Assembly (NCBI RefSeq): GCF_009017415.1
Contig: NC_092406.1
Coordinates: 3,472,001 to 3,536,000 of the forward strand
Direction: 5' to 3'
Source of the DNA: Aspergillus flavus
Lineage: Eukaryota; Ascomycota; Eurotiomycetes; Eurotiales; Aspergillaceae
Length of the DNA stretch: 64,000 nucleotides
Below the pieces are notes generated by a model. The model saw nothing but the letters and a program-made list of their open reading frames with translations, did not search any database and was not told the DNA's origin. Every line of letters starts with the position of its first letter. The first letter of the stretch is position 1. This document shows positions 1 through 10,853 of this stretch, piece by piece. The position numbers and the translations under genes were made by a program.

Positions 1-1024
1 CTGGGGGAAAGAGCGGATGTGATGGCGGTCGAAGGCTGGCAAGGATAGATTCCAGCGCAAAGAGATCCTGGCATTTGGCCGAGATCTCAACGAGGGTTTT
101 GTCGAGCGTGGGCAGCATGGACAGGGACCGGGATAGGGCGTTCAGGGACGACATGATGGCCGTGTGCATGTAGCCTTGCAGTGTGGAGAGGAGGAGCTCG
201 GGTTGGAAGTCCGATGCCGAAGATAGGTCCTTGGGGATTGGCGAGAGGAGGTACAAGATTGTGGTGGCGGAGCTGAGTCGGGCTCTTGCATCGCCAGCTT
301 GTTTGTAGCCTGACTGGGCGGACATGGTGAAACGATTGATCGCCTGCTGCGCTCTCGACTTCACCATGTTTTCGGCGGGAATGAGCAGTTCACTCCGTAG
401 CGTCCGGATGACCTTGACTTTTTCTAATCCGTGGCCTTCCTCTCCTGGTCCCGTGGCCGTGAACATCCGACGGAGACTCACGATCGTAGACGCAGCGCGT
501 TCCAGAGCGCGGTAATCGTCTCTACCCGGCGAGGGAGACGCCGTTCCATCGGCGAGGCCACCACGCCCGGTAACCTCAGCAAGCTGGCCCTCCAGCTGTC
601 TGCCGAGAGTGAGACAGCGCGCAACTGCTCTTGCGAGCCGCACGGTAGCGAGCGACTTCTCTGTGGCTATCCTCACCTCGTCGGCGGCTTCCCACTTCCG
701 TAGAACCTCTTTCTCCAGCCGCTGGTACCCCTGGGTCACGGAGGAGACCTGTTCCTCGGCTTCCTTGAGGATGTGGTCTGCCGCAGCGGTTTGATCCCGC
801 GTGTGCGTCAGCAAGGGGAGGGCTGATTTGGTGGTCAGCGTATGAATGTGAGTGTCGATCTCTTGTAGATCGAAGAGAACCCGTGACAACGGGGTTGACA
901 GATCTAGCGGTGTATCTGTTGCATTGTTGGTGGCTACGACCAATGAATTGGCAAAAGAGGCGGGAGAGAAGTCCGGGTCCAAGAAGGCCTCATAGTCAAT
1001 GTATGACGGTTCGCCTTCAGCCAT
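1..1024 (-). CDS. cog5: Conserved oligomeric Golgi complex subunit 5, N-terminal part (runs off left edge)
   Basis: COG5 is a subunit of the COG tether that captures vesicles recycling within the Golgi. An uninterrupted minus-strand frame starts at the ATG at 1022-1024 and stays open to the window edge (341 codons), so the C-terminal part lies outside. The protein starts MAEGEPSYIDYEAFLDPDF, the acidic D/E-Y-x-x-F-L motif typical of COG5 N-termini. A long helical, Gln/Glu/Arg-rich region follows, as expected for the coiled-coil that packs against other COG subunits, with the conserved stretches LARAVARCLTLGRQLEG and YRALERAASTIV. No intron is visible in the part seen. The neighbouring gene is 1.4 kb away on the same strand. 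Family assignment is from remembered sequence similarity and is fairly secure; the symbol follows the yeast/human name. Confidence 0.85.
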   Translation of the reverse strand, partial: MAEGEPSYIDYEAFLDPDFSPASFANSLVVATNNATDTPLDLSTPLSRVLFDLQEIDTHIHTLTTKSALPLLTHTRDQTAAADHILKEAEEQVSSVTQGYQRLEKEVLRKWEAADEVRIATEKSLATVRLARAVARCLTLGRQLEGQLAEVTGRGGLADGTASPSPGRDDYRALERAASTIVSLRRMFTATGPGEEGHGLEKVKVIRTLRSELLIPAENMVKSRAQQAINRFTMSAQSGYKQAGDARARLSSATTILYLLSPIPKDLSSASDFQPELLLSTLQGYMHTAIMSSLNALSRSLSMLPTLDKTLVEISAKCQDLFALESILASLRPPSHPLFPP

Positions 1025-2404
1025 GATTGTGTCCGATTAGGTCCACGTAGCTTGTATTCCTCCAAGGTAATAACTGTCGTCAAGGTCGATCCAATATAAG
1101 ACCAGACAGGAAATATGCAGATTAGGTAGACAAAAGCTAATAGCGAGCTTGGGTATCGTATTAAATAAAGATTGACTGGGTAAAACAGCGTGTTTTCTCC
1201 AAACCACTTTTACACAGCAGAGACTCAATACAGTAGGCTATCCATGCGACAAAATTAATAAACCGGAGCCTCTAAACCCGGTCATAGTCGACCAATTGCT
1301 TGTGGAGAGGATCGAGTATGTGATGTTGCTGATCCGCTCGGAGGTCTATTCATGCCATGTGTCGGGACTATGCCTCTTTGGTCGCGGATTAGTCAGCCGT
1401 GTATATAGTTCTGTCTCCAGGATGTTGTCTTCTATAACGGAACTAGGGTAACATAGATATATAAATGTATGTATATCAAGAATCCTGATTAACTTGTTTT
1501 GATTATGTCGATCTGTGAATTACTGGGTCTTGGGGAAGCAATCATGATTGTTCAGATAGGAACATATGGTATTCGGGATATAATATATTTTTCGACCAAA
1601 CCATCAACATGCTCAATTCGTACTTGTACATCTCAAATTTGCCTTGGGCTTGCTGGGACCTTTACAGTAAATCCCGTACAAGGTAACATGTGTCCATGTA
1701 TCAAAAGATGCTGTATAGGGCTGATCCACCACATACTTAAGCTTCGAAACAGATCTATTCGATTGCAAGAACCATCTCCAACTGACCTAAAGGCTTTATT
1801 TACATGAGAAACTTCCTAATATGCACGATAGCGTCACTGACTAGGACAGCACGGATATACAAATGCACACATGCTACATCTATAGCGCAGAAAATTGTCG
1901 TTTAATATGGATGAGCATCGAAAATACATTTCGATGTGCACGTTTTATTTATACTAGTTCCCTAGCATGTTTGATCTATGTAAGTGATGCAAGGGCCATG
2001 GAGCATGAAGCATGATTGAGCACGCCCTGTAGTCTGATACAATGTAAATGTAATATAAACATTTCTACATAATATATCTGACATTGTAGTACTAAGAGCT
2101 ATCTGCAGTCACTCTTTAGCTCCCCCCTATATACTTACCTCAGTGTTCCTACATTCTAGCCCACACCCCTAAAGATATAGTATCAATGATATTGTGGCGA
2201 CGAAGTGCTCCTATCATGAACAAGTATAAATCTAGGAGATCGCACCCCAGACAGAAATTAAGTCAAACGCGACATCAGCGCGTAAAGCAGAAAAGTGATA
2301 TCAGACCAAACCCCAAACCACTTTAAGAAATAAATATACACATTACGTATAAGAATATATGAAAGATTTATAATCACACCGAATGAATGCCATTCTCCCA
2401 CCCG
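1025..2404. other. Intergenic region, AT-rich
   Basis: About 1.4 kb between the COG5 start and the 3' end of the cysteine-rich membrane protein gene. It should hold the COG5 promoter (near 1025-1450) and the 3' UTR of the neighbour. Only short random frames are present; several begin with non-ATG codons and have no coding-like composition. No RNA gene or repeat was recognised. Confidence 0.6.
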
Positions 2405-3221
2405 TCACCGGCCTGGGAGCTGTGCCGGTAACTCGTGAACTGGAGCATTAGGCCGACTCTCCAGCTCATATCGGTATCCCTGCCCATCCACTTCGACGGG
2501 CTGACTTGACACGTATTTGTAATCATGAATCGGCGTGTTCCCGTCTTGTAAAGCCGCTGGCTGGGGCCGTGACCGGCGCCTCATGAATAGCCAAACAAAG
2601 GCTGCAATGAGGGCTACACCGGCGACGCCGCCGATGACACCACCTGCAACTGCACCCTTATCTACACCTGACGACGACGACGGGGAGGATGTCTGAGTAG
2701 CTGCCGCGGAGGTAGTTGTAGCTGATGTTGCTGTGGATATTGAGGATATTCCAGAGGTTGTAGATGTTGATAAAGGTAGTGCTACTGTTTCGGGGATTGA
2801 TTAGCATTGAGATACACCCTAGCATCCACATATAATAGACAGATACGTAATATGATGTGTGTACAAAAAACGTACCAGTCCCTGAAGAGATGACCTCTAG
2901 CCTTGTATCCTGATCACCAAATGAGTAACCCGTGCCGGCACAACCATCATATTGTCCTGCCAGCGCGAATCCTATCGTGTCGTGTGGACAGCAAAAGTAC
3001 CCTCCATTGTCATACAGATCCCATGTTGCATTCGCACACCTCGGTTCCTGCACCAACGACTCTGTGCAATTTTTACCGGCTGGGCAACAATCGATGTTGT
3101 AGGCGTGAGGGCAGAATGTACCTCCCGGGCAGCAGCCGCGAAACCCGCCGACTGTTTCACCACAGTCAGTCTCGGTTCGAAGGCAGGATCCGTTCTTACG
3201 GACAGCGAAGCCGGTAGTCAT
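2405..3221 (-). CDS. Cysteine-rich single-pass membrane protein (Ser/Thr-rich stalk, short cytosolic tail)
   Basis: Two exons, 2876-3221 and 2405-2784, joined across a 91-nt intron (donor GTACGT, acceptor CAG), give 241 aa. Residues 1-115 form a cysteine-rich module with CC pairs and possible N-glycosylation sites (NGS, NCT, NAT). A Ser/Thr-rich stalk follows, then one membrane segment (AVAGGVIGGVAGVALIAAF, WLF), a basic stop-transfer patch MRRRSR, and a tail ending ELESRPNAPVHELPAQ. This layout is common for fungal wall-facing sensors or adhesins, but I do not recognise a named family. The start is the only in-frame ATG after an upstream stop, and no signal peptide is seen, so the Cys-rich N-terminus would have to cross the membrane by a signal-anchor route, or an upstream exon is missing. 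Function unknown. Confidence 0.75.
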
Positions 3222-3773
3222 CTTGGTCCTTTTCCTTGTTTACGGGGGTAAGGAATGTATGTCGGTGGGATAAGAGTAAGCGAAGTAAATCGGGGAACGA
3301 AGAAAAAGGAAATGAGTGGCACCAATAGTGTCCTTGCGGCCCAGTTTTCGGCGGAGAACCCACATTATGTGATAGTAAGCAATGACATCTATCATTGGCA
3401 GAGTGGTATCGTGCCAATGGTCCAAGGGATGAATATATTAAGATCTTCTAGGGAGTCTAAGGGTTCAGCGACCAAGTCACCAACTTACGCTAGTGACCTG
3501 GTCCCTGAGAGGACGGGGCTGTCGGCACTAAGAGATTCCTCGGTGGATGTGTTTTGGGGGCCTTTGTTTCAATTGGGCAGTGATTATCATGATCAATGCG
3601 TGGATTACAAATTGAATGGTTTTAGGGCAGGGCCCAGAGGCTAGTGATGGGGGCCGTTTCAGTCACAGTCAATCTCGGTAGAGGAATCTAGGGGACTTTC
3701 TTATGAACAGGTTCGTAGCCTCAAGTAACTATCTTGGAGGATGTTGCTCATCGCTATATCATTTCCCCTCCCA
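3222..3773. other. Intergenic region between two minus-strand genes
   Basis: 552 bp holding the promoter of the cysteine-rich membrane gene and the 3' UTR of the class II aldolase gene. A plus-strand frame at 3255-3644 looks like chance: no recognisable domain and no splice or promoter context. Nothing else seen. Confidence 0.5.
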
Positions 3774-4929
3774 TCACAGAAGCACCTGCCCGTTTGTCTC
3801 CTCCACGATGAGGTCGAACTCAGGTTGGAATTCGGTATAGAAATGGTGCTGTCATGGTCAGTACATGCTCTTTCCAAGTTGTCGCAACAAGAGAGCCATA
3901 CCGGAGTCTGGACTGCATTGGCCGTGTACTGAGCCACTTCATCATTGATAATCTTCTTCGGTACCCCATTGGCAGCGGCCGCTTCGGCCATCAGCTGAGA
4001 ATGACACGCGTGATCCAAGCTGGAAAGGAGAAAGGCTGCTTCATCCACTGTGCGACCTACGGTTAACAAACTACGTACATCGTCAGCCGGAGTGTACAAC
4101 AAAACGGGGAACAGAAGTAAGGGATACCCATGGTTCTGCAAGATGCATGCTATCTTGTCCTCCCCTAAAGCCTTCGCGATTTGCTGCCCCTCTTCCTGAG
4201 CCAATGCAATCCCACCGTGGTCAACATAAACACCTAGTTTTCCATAGAAGTTACACGCATCTACATGCGTCAGTCTCTGTTGCCATATAAGGGGATCCAC
4301 ACTATCTGCGGAAAGGCGTCGTACCTTGAGTGATCATCTCGATCCCCTTCCCAAATGCGCTCCACGTCTTCCCATAAACTCCATGCGTATGCGCAGCAGC
4401 AACAACATCCGGCCTGGCTTTATGGATCTCTGAATGGATCATGAATCCGGCCTCGTTAATGGGTGCCTGATTGCCTCCTTCTGTCACATAGCCATCTTGG
4501 TCGACAAGGACGAGATCGGAGGCTTTCATGGCAGAGAAATGCTTAGCGTAGGGGTTCATCCAGAAATGGTCTTCTAGAATAGGATCTGCGAGGCACTGTT
4601 AGTATAGTACTTGTGTCTCTACTAATACTGATATATAAGTAGCACTCGCCTCTCATGGAGATGTGCCCAGAAATGCCCTCGCCGTGTCCATGCTTTCCGA
4701 AGAAACGGAACGCGGCTGCCATGTGCTCTTTCATCCATTTGCGTTTCTCGTAGAGGTCTGTGAATGCTGGAATTCCTGGTAGTTTGATCGTCCCATTACG
4801 GTCGCCGCGGGCAGTTGCTTGGAAAACAGCGTCCTCGATTGCAGGCTTCACATTCATGTTACTGTAGTCTGCAGAGGCAACGACTACCTTCTGCTGGGTA
4901 GTATTTTCGGTTGCCGTTGAAGTTGACAT
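3774..4929 (-). CDS. Class II aldolase/adducin family protein, five exons with one GC-AG intron
   Basis: Exons 4650-4929, 4325-4585, 4128-4260, 3902-4070 and 3774-3848 join in frame to 305 aa. The fold is the class II aldolase/adducin domain: GHGEGISGHISMR (phosphate/oxyanion loop), HTHGVYG with two metal-ligand-type histidines, and a later NHG giving the third. The C-terminus YTEFQPEFDLIVEETNG is typical of the fungal branch. Bacterial relatives are fuculose- or ribulose-phosphate aldolases/epimerases; the substrate of the fungal cytosolic proteins is generally unassigned, so no reaction is claimed. Introns are 64, 64, 57 and 53 nt. The first begins GCGAGT, not GT; this is the splice that restores SMRDPILEDHFW. 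Start ATG at 4927-4929 is the first in frame. Confidence 0.88.
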
Positions 4930-5591
4930 ATTAGCTTAGATATGTTTTCTAGGAGGGAAACAAAGTCGAAATCGATAGAGTAGCTACTACTGGAATCTCT
5001 AATCGAGACAATGCTGGGGATATTTATCTCCACCTTCCGGTCTTATCAGTTGAGGTGGAATGTGGCGCCCCCACATCCAGATAAATGAACCTCGAATCGT
5101 TTGGTTTTGATTGACGGGAAATGCCAATTCAGAGCGACTGCCATAGGCGCAGATCGCCGACCGTACGGACTTTTTGCCGACAAGAGCGAATGTTCGTGGA
5201 AGGCGCATTTTGGTCTTCCCTGGGTCACGATCGGGTAGATTTGATACTATCCAGTAGTAGTAAATACGACCTATATGATTTGTGACGATATGACGCCATC
5301 CCAAAAAGCCCTAAATATCCAATAACAGGATATTAAGTACCAATGTGCCTGCACAAGCCCAAAAATGTCGCCAGAACGTAAGACCACGGGATCAACACTT
5401 CAGCAAGACCGGAGGATGACACTCGAACCAGAACGCCATCTATACATGTGCCAACCAGCTAGGGTATACAAAAATTGTAAACATATAACAATCTGCATGC
5501 AAGTCGGGCATGCATCAACGTCAAAAAACACGAGAAAAAGTAAAAAAAGAAACGAGAAGAAAATACAATCCAAGAAAGACCTGAGGGAAAG
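4930..5591. other. Intergenic region (aldolase promoter, SYS1 3' UTR)
   Basis: 662 bp between two minus-strand genes. Positions 4930-5300 are the probable promoter and leader of the aldolase-family gene; 5300-5591 would be the SYS1 3' UTR and includes an A-rich, purine-rich tract near 5525-5580. No gene or RNA feature recognised. Confidence 0.5.
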
Positions 5592-6279
5592 CTATACTGC
5601 TTGCTCACCAACCCCCTTCATTTCAGCCATCTCATACTCGCCACCGTCACTCTGCAAGCCGCGTTCCCGGCCTCTTCCTCGGGACGGACTGCCTCTATCA
5701 ACCGGCGGCTCAGATGAACTCCCAGATGACTGTCCAGCACCGCTACCAGCTATACCGCCAAAGCTGATCGGCCTGAGTTCCCGCCATTGGCAGGCCCAGA
5801 TACCACCAAAGGTCATTAGAGAAGCGCTGGCAAACTGAAGACCCCACCAAAGCAAGTTGGAGGGGATAGAGTGGGTGTAAAGGGACGTTGCGAGAAGATG
5901 GAGGAAGTGGATAGTGAGTGCGAAGTCAGGAATGAGTTTAGACCGAACGACGAGGAGTAGAAGAAAGATTATCCTGTGAGAGTTTGGTTAGCGGCGCATC
6001 CTTTTCACGAGACCAAGGGAGGTCGGCAGCTCACCCCGCAAGACTATTCAACATCCACACCAATCCCAGCATCCATCCAATCGTAGTATCTCCCCTCAGC
6101 GAATCCCAACTCAGAACCAAATCTAGGGAGAACGGGGTGCCATAGACGACAGTGGTAAATAAGATCAGGGCCGTCGCGGAGGCATAATAGGCAAGCTGTA
6201 AGATAACAATCTTCCGGACGATCTTCAGCGGCGGAAGGTCTGTCCGAGCCCCCGCAGGAGGCCGTCGGCGCGGGGGCAT
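5592..6279 (-). CDS. sys1: SYS1 family Golgi integral membrane protein
   Basis: Exons 6035-6279 and 5592-5973 (61-nt intron) encode 208 aa. SYS1 is a four-helix Golgi membrane protein; in yeast and animals it recruits the Arf-like GTPase Arl3/ARFRP1 to the trans-Golgi and so supports endosome-to-Golgi traffic. Hydrophobic segments are seen at about residues 22-44 (VILQLAYYASATALILFTTV), 65-90, 95-115 and 118-140, with the family signature LLWWGLQFASASLMTFGGIW and the following CQWREL. A Gly/Ser/Arg-rich cytosolic tail ends the protein. Start: first ATG of a frame preceded by the divergent promoter shared with COA6. The intron falls after LNSLAG, and splicing restores IIFLLLLVVRSK. Confidence 0.9.
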
Positions 6280-6770
6280 GAAATATGTGGTAACTTTTGC
6301 ACACTGATTATAAAATCCAAGGGATATTTCACCGTGAGAAGGACAGGTGGGATGGTGAGCTCTGGCCCGCGGAAAGACCGAGCATATACCCGATGCCTTC
6401 CTTCACTTGAGGTTCTTCCCTCGCTATTGAGGGACAGCGGGTGGATAAGAGAATCGCGTCGCAGATAGATTAAGACCGTAAAGAGAAAGCGATGGTCTGT
6501 TGGGACATCGTCCGATGGGGAACTGAAGAAGTTGGTTCCAGTTTACTGTGGCGCCACGAGCAGAGCCGCTAAGCCTGGCAGAAAGGGACCGCAGATCATG
6601 CCGAACGGGAAGCACATCTCTTAACTACGTCCTAATATATTTACTTCTTTGCGACGGTACCGTTCAGCCTACCTTGTTACTACTGCGCTTCATATTCGGT
6701 TCTTGATTCCAGTACCTGCCTCGCATCCCTTTACCTTCCAACCGTCACTCGCATCAAACCCCTAATTACA
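6280..6770. promoter_or_regulatory. Divergent promoter region between SYS1 and COA6
   Basis: 491 bp separate the ATG of the minus-strand SYS1 gene from the ATG of the plus-strand COA6 gene, so both promoters and leaders must lie here. The part next to COA6 (about 6640-6765) is C/T-rich on the plus strand, like leaders elsewhere in the window. No TATA box is obvious. Confidence 0.55.
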
Positions 6771-7256
6771 ATGGGCTGGCTACCCTGGTCCTCCGACTCG
6801 AAGAACACCGCTTCCGATGGAGGCCGCATAGCCCCCGATCGGTCCTCTCGACAAAAGTGCTGGGAGGGTCGCGACCTGTTTTTCTCTTGCTTAGACGACA
6901 ATAATATCCTGGACGCAATCAAGGAGGATAAGGAAGCGCGACGAAAATGCGGGAAAGAAATTGCGGAGTTTGAGTCGGCTTGTTCAAAGGCTTGGGTATG
7001 TGCTCTACCTTAATGAGGGGTCGGTAGACGTGACTCGACTCTCTCTCTAGCTACTCCAATCGTCGTCCCTTATAGCGATCCGCGGCTCGCATTGACTATA
7101 TACTTTACGATCGCTAACGATCAAACACAACAGGTCAAATATTTTAAGGAAAAGCGGGTAATGGAATACAACCGAGATAAGACAATTGAGCGGATCAAGA
7201 AGGAGGATGCAGCAAAGGTTCAGGACTTGAAGGCACAGGGATGGAACCCTCGGTAA
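6771..7256 (+). CDS. coa6: Cytochrome c oxidase assembly factor 6 (COX6B-like twin-cysteine protein)
   Basis: Exons 6771-6995 and 7134-7256 (138-nt intron) give 115 aa. COA6 is an intermembrane-space protein needed for copper delivery to Cox2 during complex IV assembly. The protein carries CWEGRDLFFSC (CX9C) and CGKEIAEFESAC (CX10C), the COA6-type twin-cysteine hairpin imported by the Mia40 pathway, then the conserved SKAWVKYFKEKRVMEYNRD tail split by the intron. Length is normal for the family. The start ATG is followed by GWLPW, similar to the short aromatic N-terminus of fungal homologues. It is divergent from SYS1. Confidence 0.9.
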
Positions 7257-7897
7257 AATGGTTAGCCACTATGTTGGGAGGAAAAGCACAGGGAGAGAAC
7301 GGGAGGGATTGATTTCAAGCCAAAAGGCTCTGTACTACATACTACTACTTATCAAAAGCTATGCCACTCCAATCTTAATAATGTCCCGTGCCCGCATGGC
7401 TCGATGCTGTCCTGGGCCTTTACATATGCTCTACTTAATATCGGCTACCGAGAAAACCTCTTTAGGTCTACATCACATACTCAATGTTAGTATTATTTGT
7501 TTTTGTCATTACTCCAGCTGACCGCTATGCGCCCTAGTGTATCACAAGTAACCGTCGGAGAAAACCGTATAATAAACACCGCGACATAGATAAGACACCA
7601 TATTCCCATGAAGATCTATTGTCCAGGTGTCCGGAGATTATAAGAATAGAAAAGAAAAAGAAAACCATTGCACTCCTGTCGCAGTTACAGCGTAATAACC
7701 GAAGGAAAACGTAAATCAAAATTCGACAACCAGGCCATATGATCGTTTCCGATGGCTGAAACCCCATGCCTTAAGAAATACCTCAACCGATCGATCAAAT
7801 TAACGCCATGCCCCATGATATTCTGTAAAAGACGACAGAGCCCCGGAGAAGATACGTCAACGAACAAAAGTAGGAAAGAAAGAAGACGAGTCATAAA
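7257..7897. other. Convergent intergenic region (3' UTRs of COA6 and the Nab3-like gene)
   Basis: 641 bp where two genes end facing each other, so this should contain two polyadenylation regions. Short frames are present without coding-like content. No RNA gene recognised. Confidence 0.5.
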
Positions 7898-10853
7898 TCA
7901 TTGCTTCCATTTGCCCAGCTGATTCATGATGTTCTGTACATGAGGGCCAACGGTTGCCTGATTTTGCGCCTGCTGTCCTCCCAAGCCCTTGGCTAGCAGT
8001 GATATCAAGTTGGGATCAGACACCACTGGAGCATTAGGTGCTTGGATGGGGAACGGTTGCGGAGGAAGAGGGTGTTGTGGGTTGGCGGGAACAGGCTGTC
8101 GTGTGGCTGCACTCAAAAGACTGGCGAGATCAGCACCTGCATTGGGAGTTGACGCTGTGGTAGAAAATGGCTGTTGCGCAGTTGGGACGGCTGATTGCCG
8201 CTGCTGGAGCGCACCCAAAAGAGACTGTAGAGTAGGTCCGTCGAGGGACGTGATTAGGTTGGCGATGTTGGGGGGATTAGAAAGAGCTGGCAATGGGGCC
8301 TGCGGCATAGGCGGAGCCGCCAGGGGAGGAACCCCAAAGGCTGGGTTGGGAGGGAATGGAGTAGGAGGTGCGCCGCGCTGTACTGACTGCGCGTGGAAGA
8401 CGATCTCAGCGGCAATATTCGGCTCAACATCGGGATACTCTGACGAACTATTAGCAGGCTAGGCCTTCGTAGACAGACAGGTTGGATAGAAAGTGCAACA
8501 CTTACCATTGAATCGAACGTTGTCTGCACCCCCGCTTCGATCAAATACCTGCAGGGGAATCTTTCTGGAGAACTGGTTTGGACGGGCGAGCCTCACCACC
8601 GCGAGCACACCTTCGCTGATCTGCCGTTGAACGGCCGCATTCAGTGGAATTCGAGGACCCAACACCAAAACATCAACTCGAAGACCTCTATTGCGGAATG
8701 CATTTTCCACATGGAAAATAAAGTTTCTAGCAACCTGTATTAGCAAGAGCTATATCGCGAACTATTAGAACGCAAGACTAACCGGTCAACCTCCTCCAAG
8801 ACGAGAATTTGCACCTCCGGGACATCTCTTGGGGCCCGCCTGGGCACTGGCAACTCTACATCACCTTCATACCCGCGGGCCCGTGGGCTGGGGCTGCGGT
8901 ATCTTCGGTCCCTTGCGTAGGGGGACCGGGACCGGCGTCGTTCCCGTCGATCGTAACGTTCTGGGGTTCTATCCCGAGACCGGTACCCGTCCCTTCCGCG
9001 GAAGCCACGAGGGGACGGGGATCGAGGGGGAGGCCGATAGTCATCGCGCCTACGGTGAGTAGGTTCATCTCTGAAATCGCTGAATGGAACTCTCGGAGAT
9101 TCGTATGGTCGGTCGTAGCGATCCGTAGGAGCTCTAGGGTTGCGACTGCTCGGCGGCCCCCCTCTGCTGTATTCGGGAGACCTCGAGCGCCTAGCCGGTG
9201 GAGCGCGGGAAGGTTCTGCGGGAGCTGGGCCTGGCCTCGTATTTCTCTGTGGCTTGGATATCTCAAGGTCTGAGAGGTTCCATTAGTCTGACCGAGAAAT
9301 TTCGTATGCCTGGATGTCCGACACTTACGAACTTTGCGCCCCCTCACCACAGCTCCTTGCTCTACGTCGAGCGCTTGCTTGCAGGCTGGGGCCTCCAGAA
9401 ATTGTATAAAGCCGTACGCCTGCTTGATAGATATCTGCGCTAACTTCCCGTACTTATGAAAGATATGAAACAGATCTCGCTTGGTCACTCGTTCTGTTGG
9501 AAGGTTGCCTGTTATTGTTGGGAACACGAGACGTTAGTTACACCACTGCCAGGGTCCTAAATAGGATTTGCAATACTAACCAACGAATAATCTGGAGCCT
9601 GCTGGGAAACGATCCCAGAGCCCTTCTGTGACATATACCCTCTCATCATGTAGAAACTCGTCATATTTCTTTTGTACATCTGGTCCCCAAGGGGCATCAT
9701 CATCGGTGCTTTTAGATTGCCGAACCTGCTGTTTATCAACGCGCCCAGCCTTAATGGATACTGGGGACGAAGGTGCCTGCGCTTCCGCCGTGGCCGGCGG
9801 GGATTGCTGGAAACTAGCCACGGGAGGAGGGGGTAGGCTACTGACGCCCGAGGTGGTCCCTGGAGCGCCGGCACCTGCCAGGGGAGGGAGTGCGGGGTTA
9901 GACTGGTAATTACTTTGCTGGGCAGAGTAGGAGGGTTGGGCGTTAGACGCATTAGGGGGGAGCTGATGATACGAGCGGATATCATCGCTGGGGTTATAGT
10001 TGGGATGGATGGAAGGCTTCTCTTGGGGTGGGGGACGAGGAGGCAAGCCCAGGGAAGATTGGAGAGCTTCATCAGTTGCTTGAGGGTCCGCAGAGGCATC
10101 CCCGGAAGGGACGGCCTGAGATACTGCAGGGGCAGAAGGAGCGGCAGTGGAGGAAGGGGGAAGATTATCGAGGAGGTTCTGGAAATCCACACCATCCTCA
10201 CCAGTGTTATGTGGCTTGTTGCGGGTGTCTAAGCGATCCTGTGGAGCCGACGAAGCTGCCCAGGAGGAGGCTGCATGATCTATTTCGCTCGCAATGGGAA
10301 TGCTCTGAGAAGCATGGGGAGCAGAGGGAGGGAGATCGGGGAAAGGGTGATGAGGTATAAGGGTGGCGGGATCTGATGTAGGAACAGTGGTTAGAAATGA
10401 GTTTGGTTCGGAGCCCTGCGCAGCAGAGGTGGTCGCAGTGGCCATGGAAGGAACATATGCAGATTGGTCTGATGGTAGTGACGCATGGGAAGACGCAGCC
10501 GCGTTCTTGTTCATCGAACCATCGTCCGCCTGAAATGCACCAGAGTGGTGGTAGCTACCTTGAGTTTGAGTTTGGAATTGTCCTGAAGCCTGCACAGAGC
10601 CATATTTTCCTTGCACATCCCCAGACCCAGCATAATGGGCATATTGGGATGGCAGATCAGTATGCAGCTGGGCGCGGTGTTCAACAGCAGACTCGGACTT
10701 CTCATAAGTCGAAGTATCGTTGAAGATGGGGTCCATTTGATTCTGAAGCACCGGGATATTTGCTGGTTCCGCGATGTGTAGCGGACGAGGGCTCTCGGGA
10801 GTCAGGGTCTTGCCTCGAAAGTGAAGAGCTTCATCTGGGGAACTGGGCGTCAT
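7898..10853 (-). CDS. nab3: Nab3-like nuclear RNA-binding protein (RRM, RS-rich linker, C-terminal globular domain)
   Basis: Exons 9581-10853, 9329-9508, 8783-9269, 8506-8726 and 7898-8439 join in frame to 900 aa (introns 72, 59, 56 and 66 nt). Order: a low-complexity Pro/Ser/Gln/Ala-rich N-terminus; an RRM at about 418-490 with RNP2 SRLFVGNLP and RNP1 QAYGFIQF; an Arg/Ser/Asp-rich linker (RRSRSP, RSPSPR repeats); a globular domain (LRVDVLVLGPRIPL, EGVLAVVRL); and a Gln/Pro-rich tail ending NIMNQLGKWKQ. In yeast Nab3 pairs with Nrd1 and Sen1 to end transcription of short non-coding RNAs; whether that holds in filamentous fungi is not shown here. The frame runs upstream without an ATG, so the start at 10851-10853 (MTPSSPDEALHF) was chosen. 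The acceptor at 8727 lies 6 nt past a stronger-looking CAG, but only it keeps frame. Confidence 0.85.

Noticed and set aside
3255..3644. 129-codon plus-strand frame between two minus-strand genes
   Set aside because: No domain, no promoter context, and it lies in the leader region of the Cys-rich membrane gene.
8727..8739. Stronger-looking acceptor ATACAG for the third intron of the Nab3-like gene
   Set aside because: It breaks the reading frame of the conserved NFIFHVENAF block; the downstream CTAG acceptor keeps frame.
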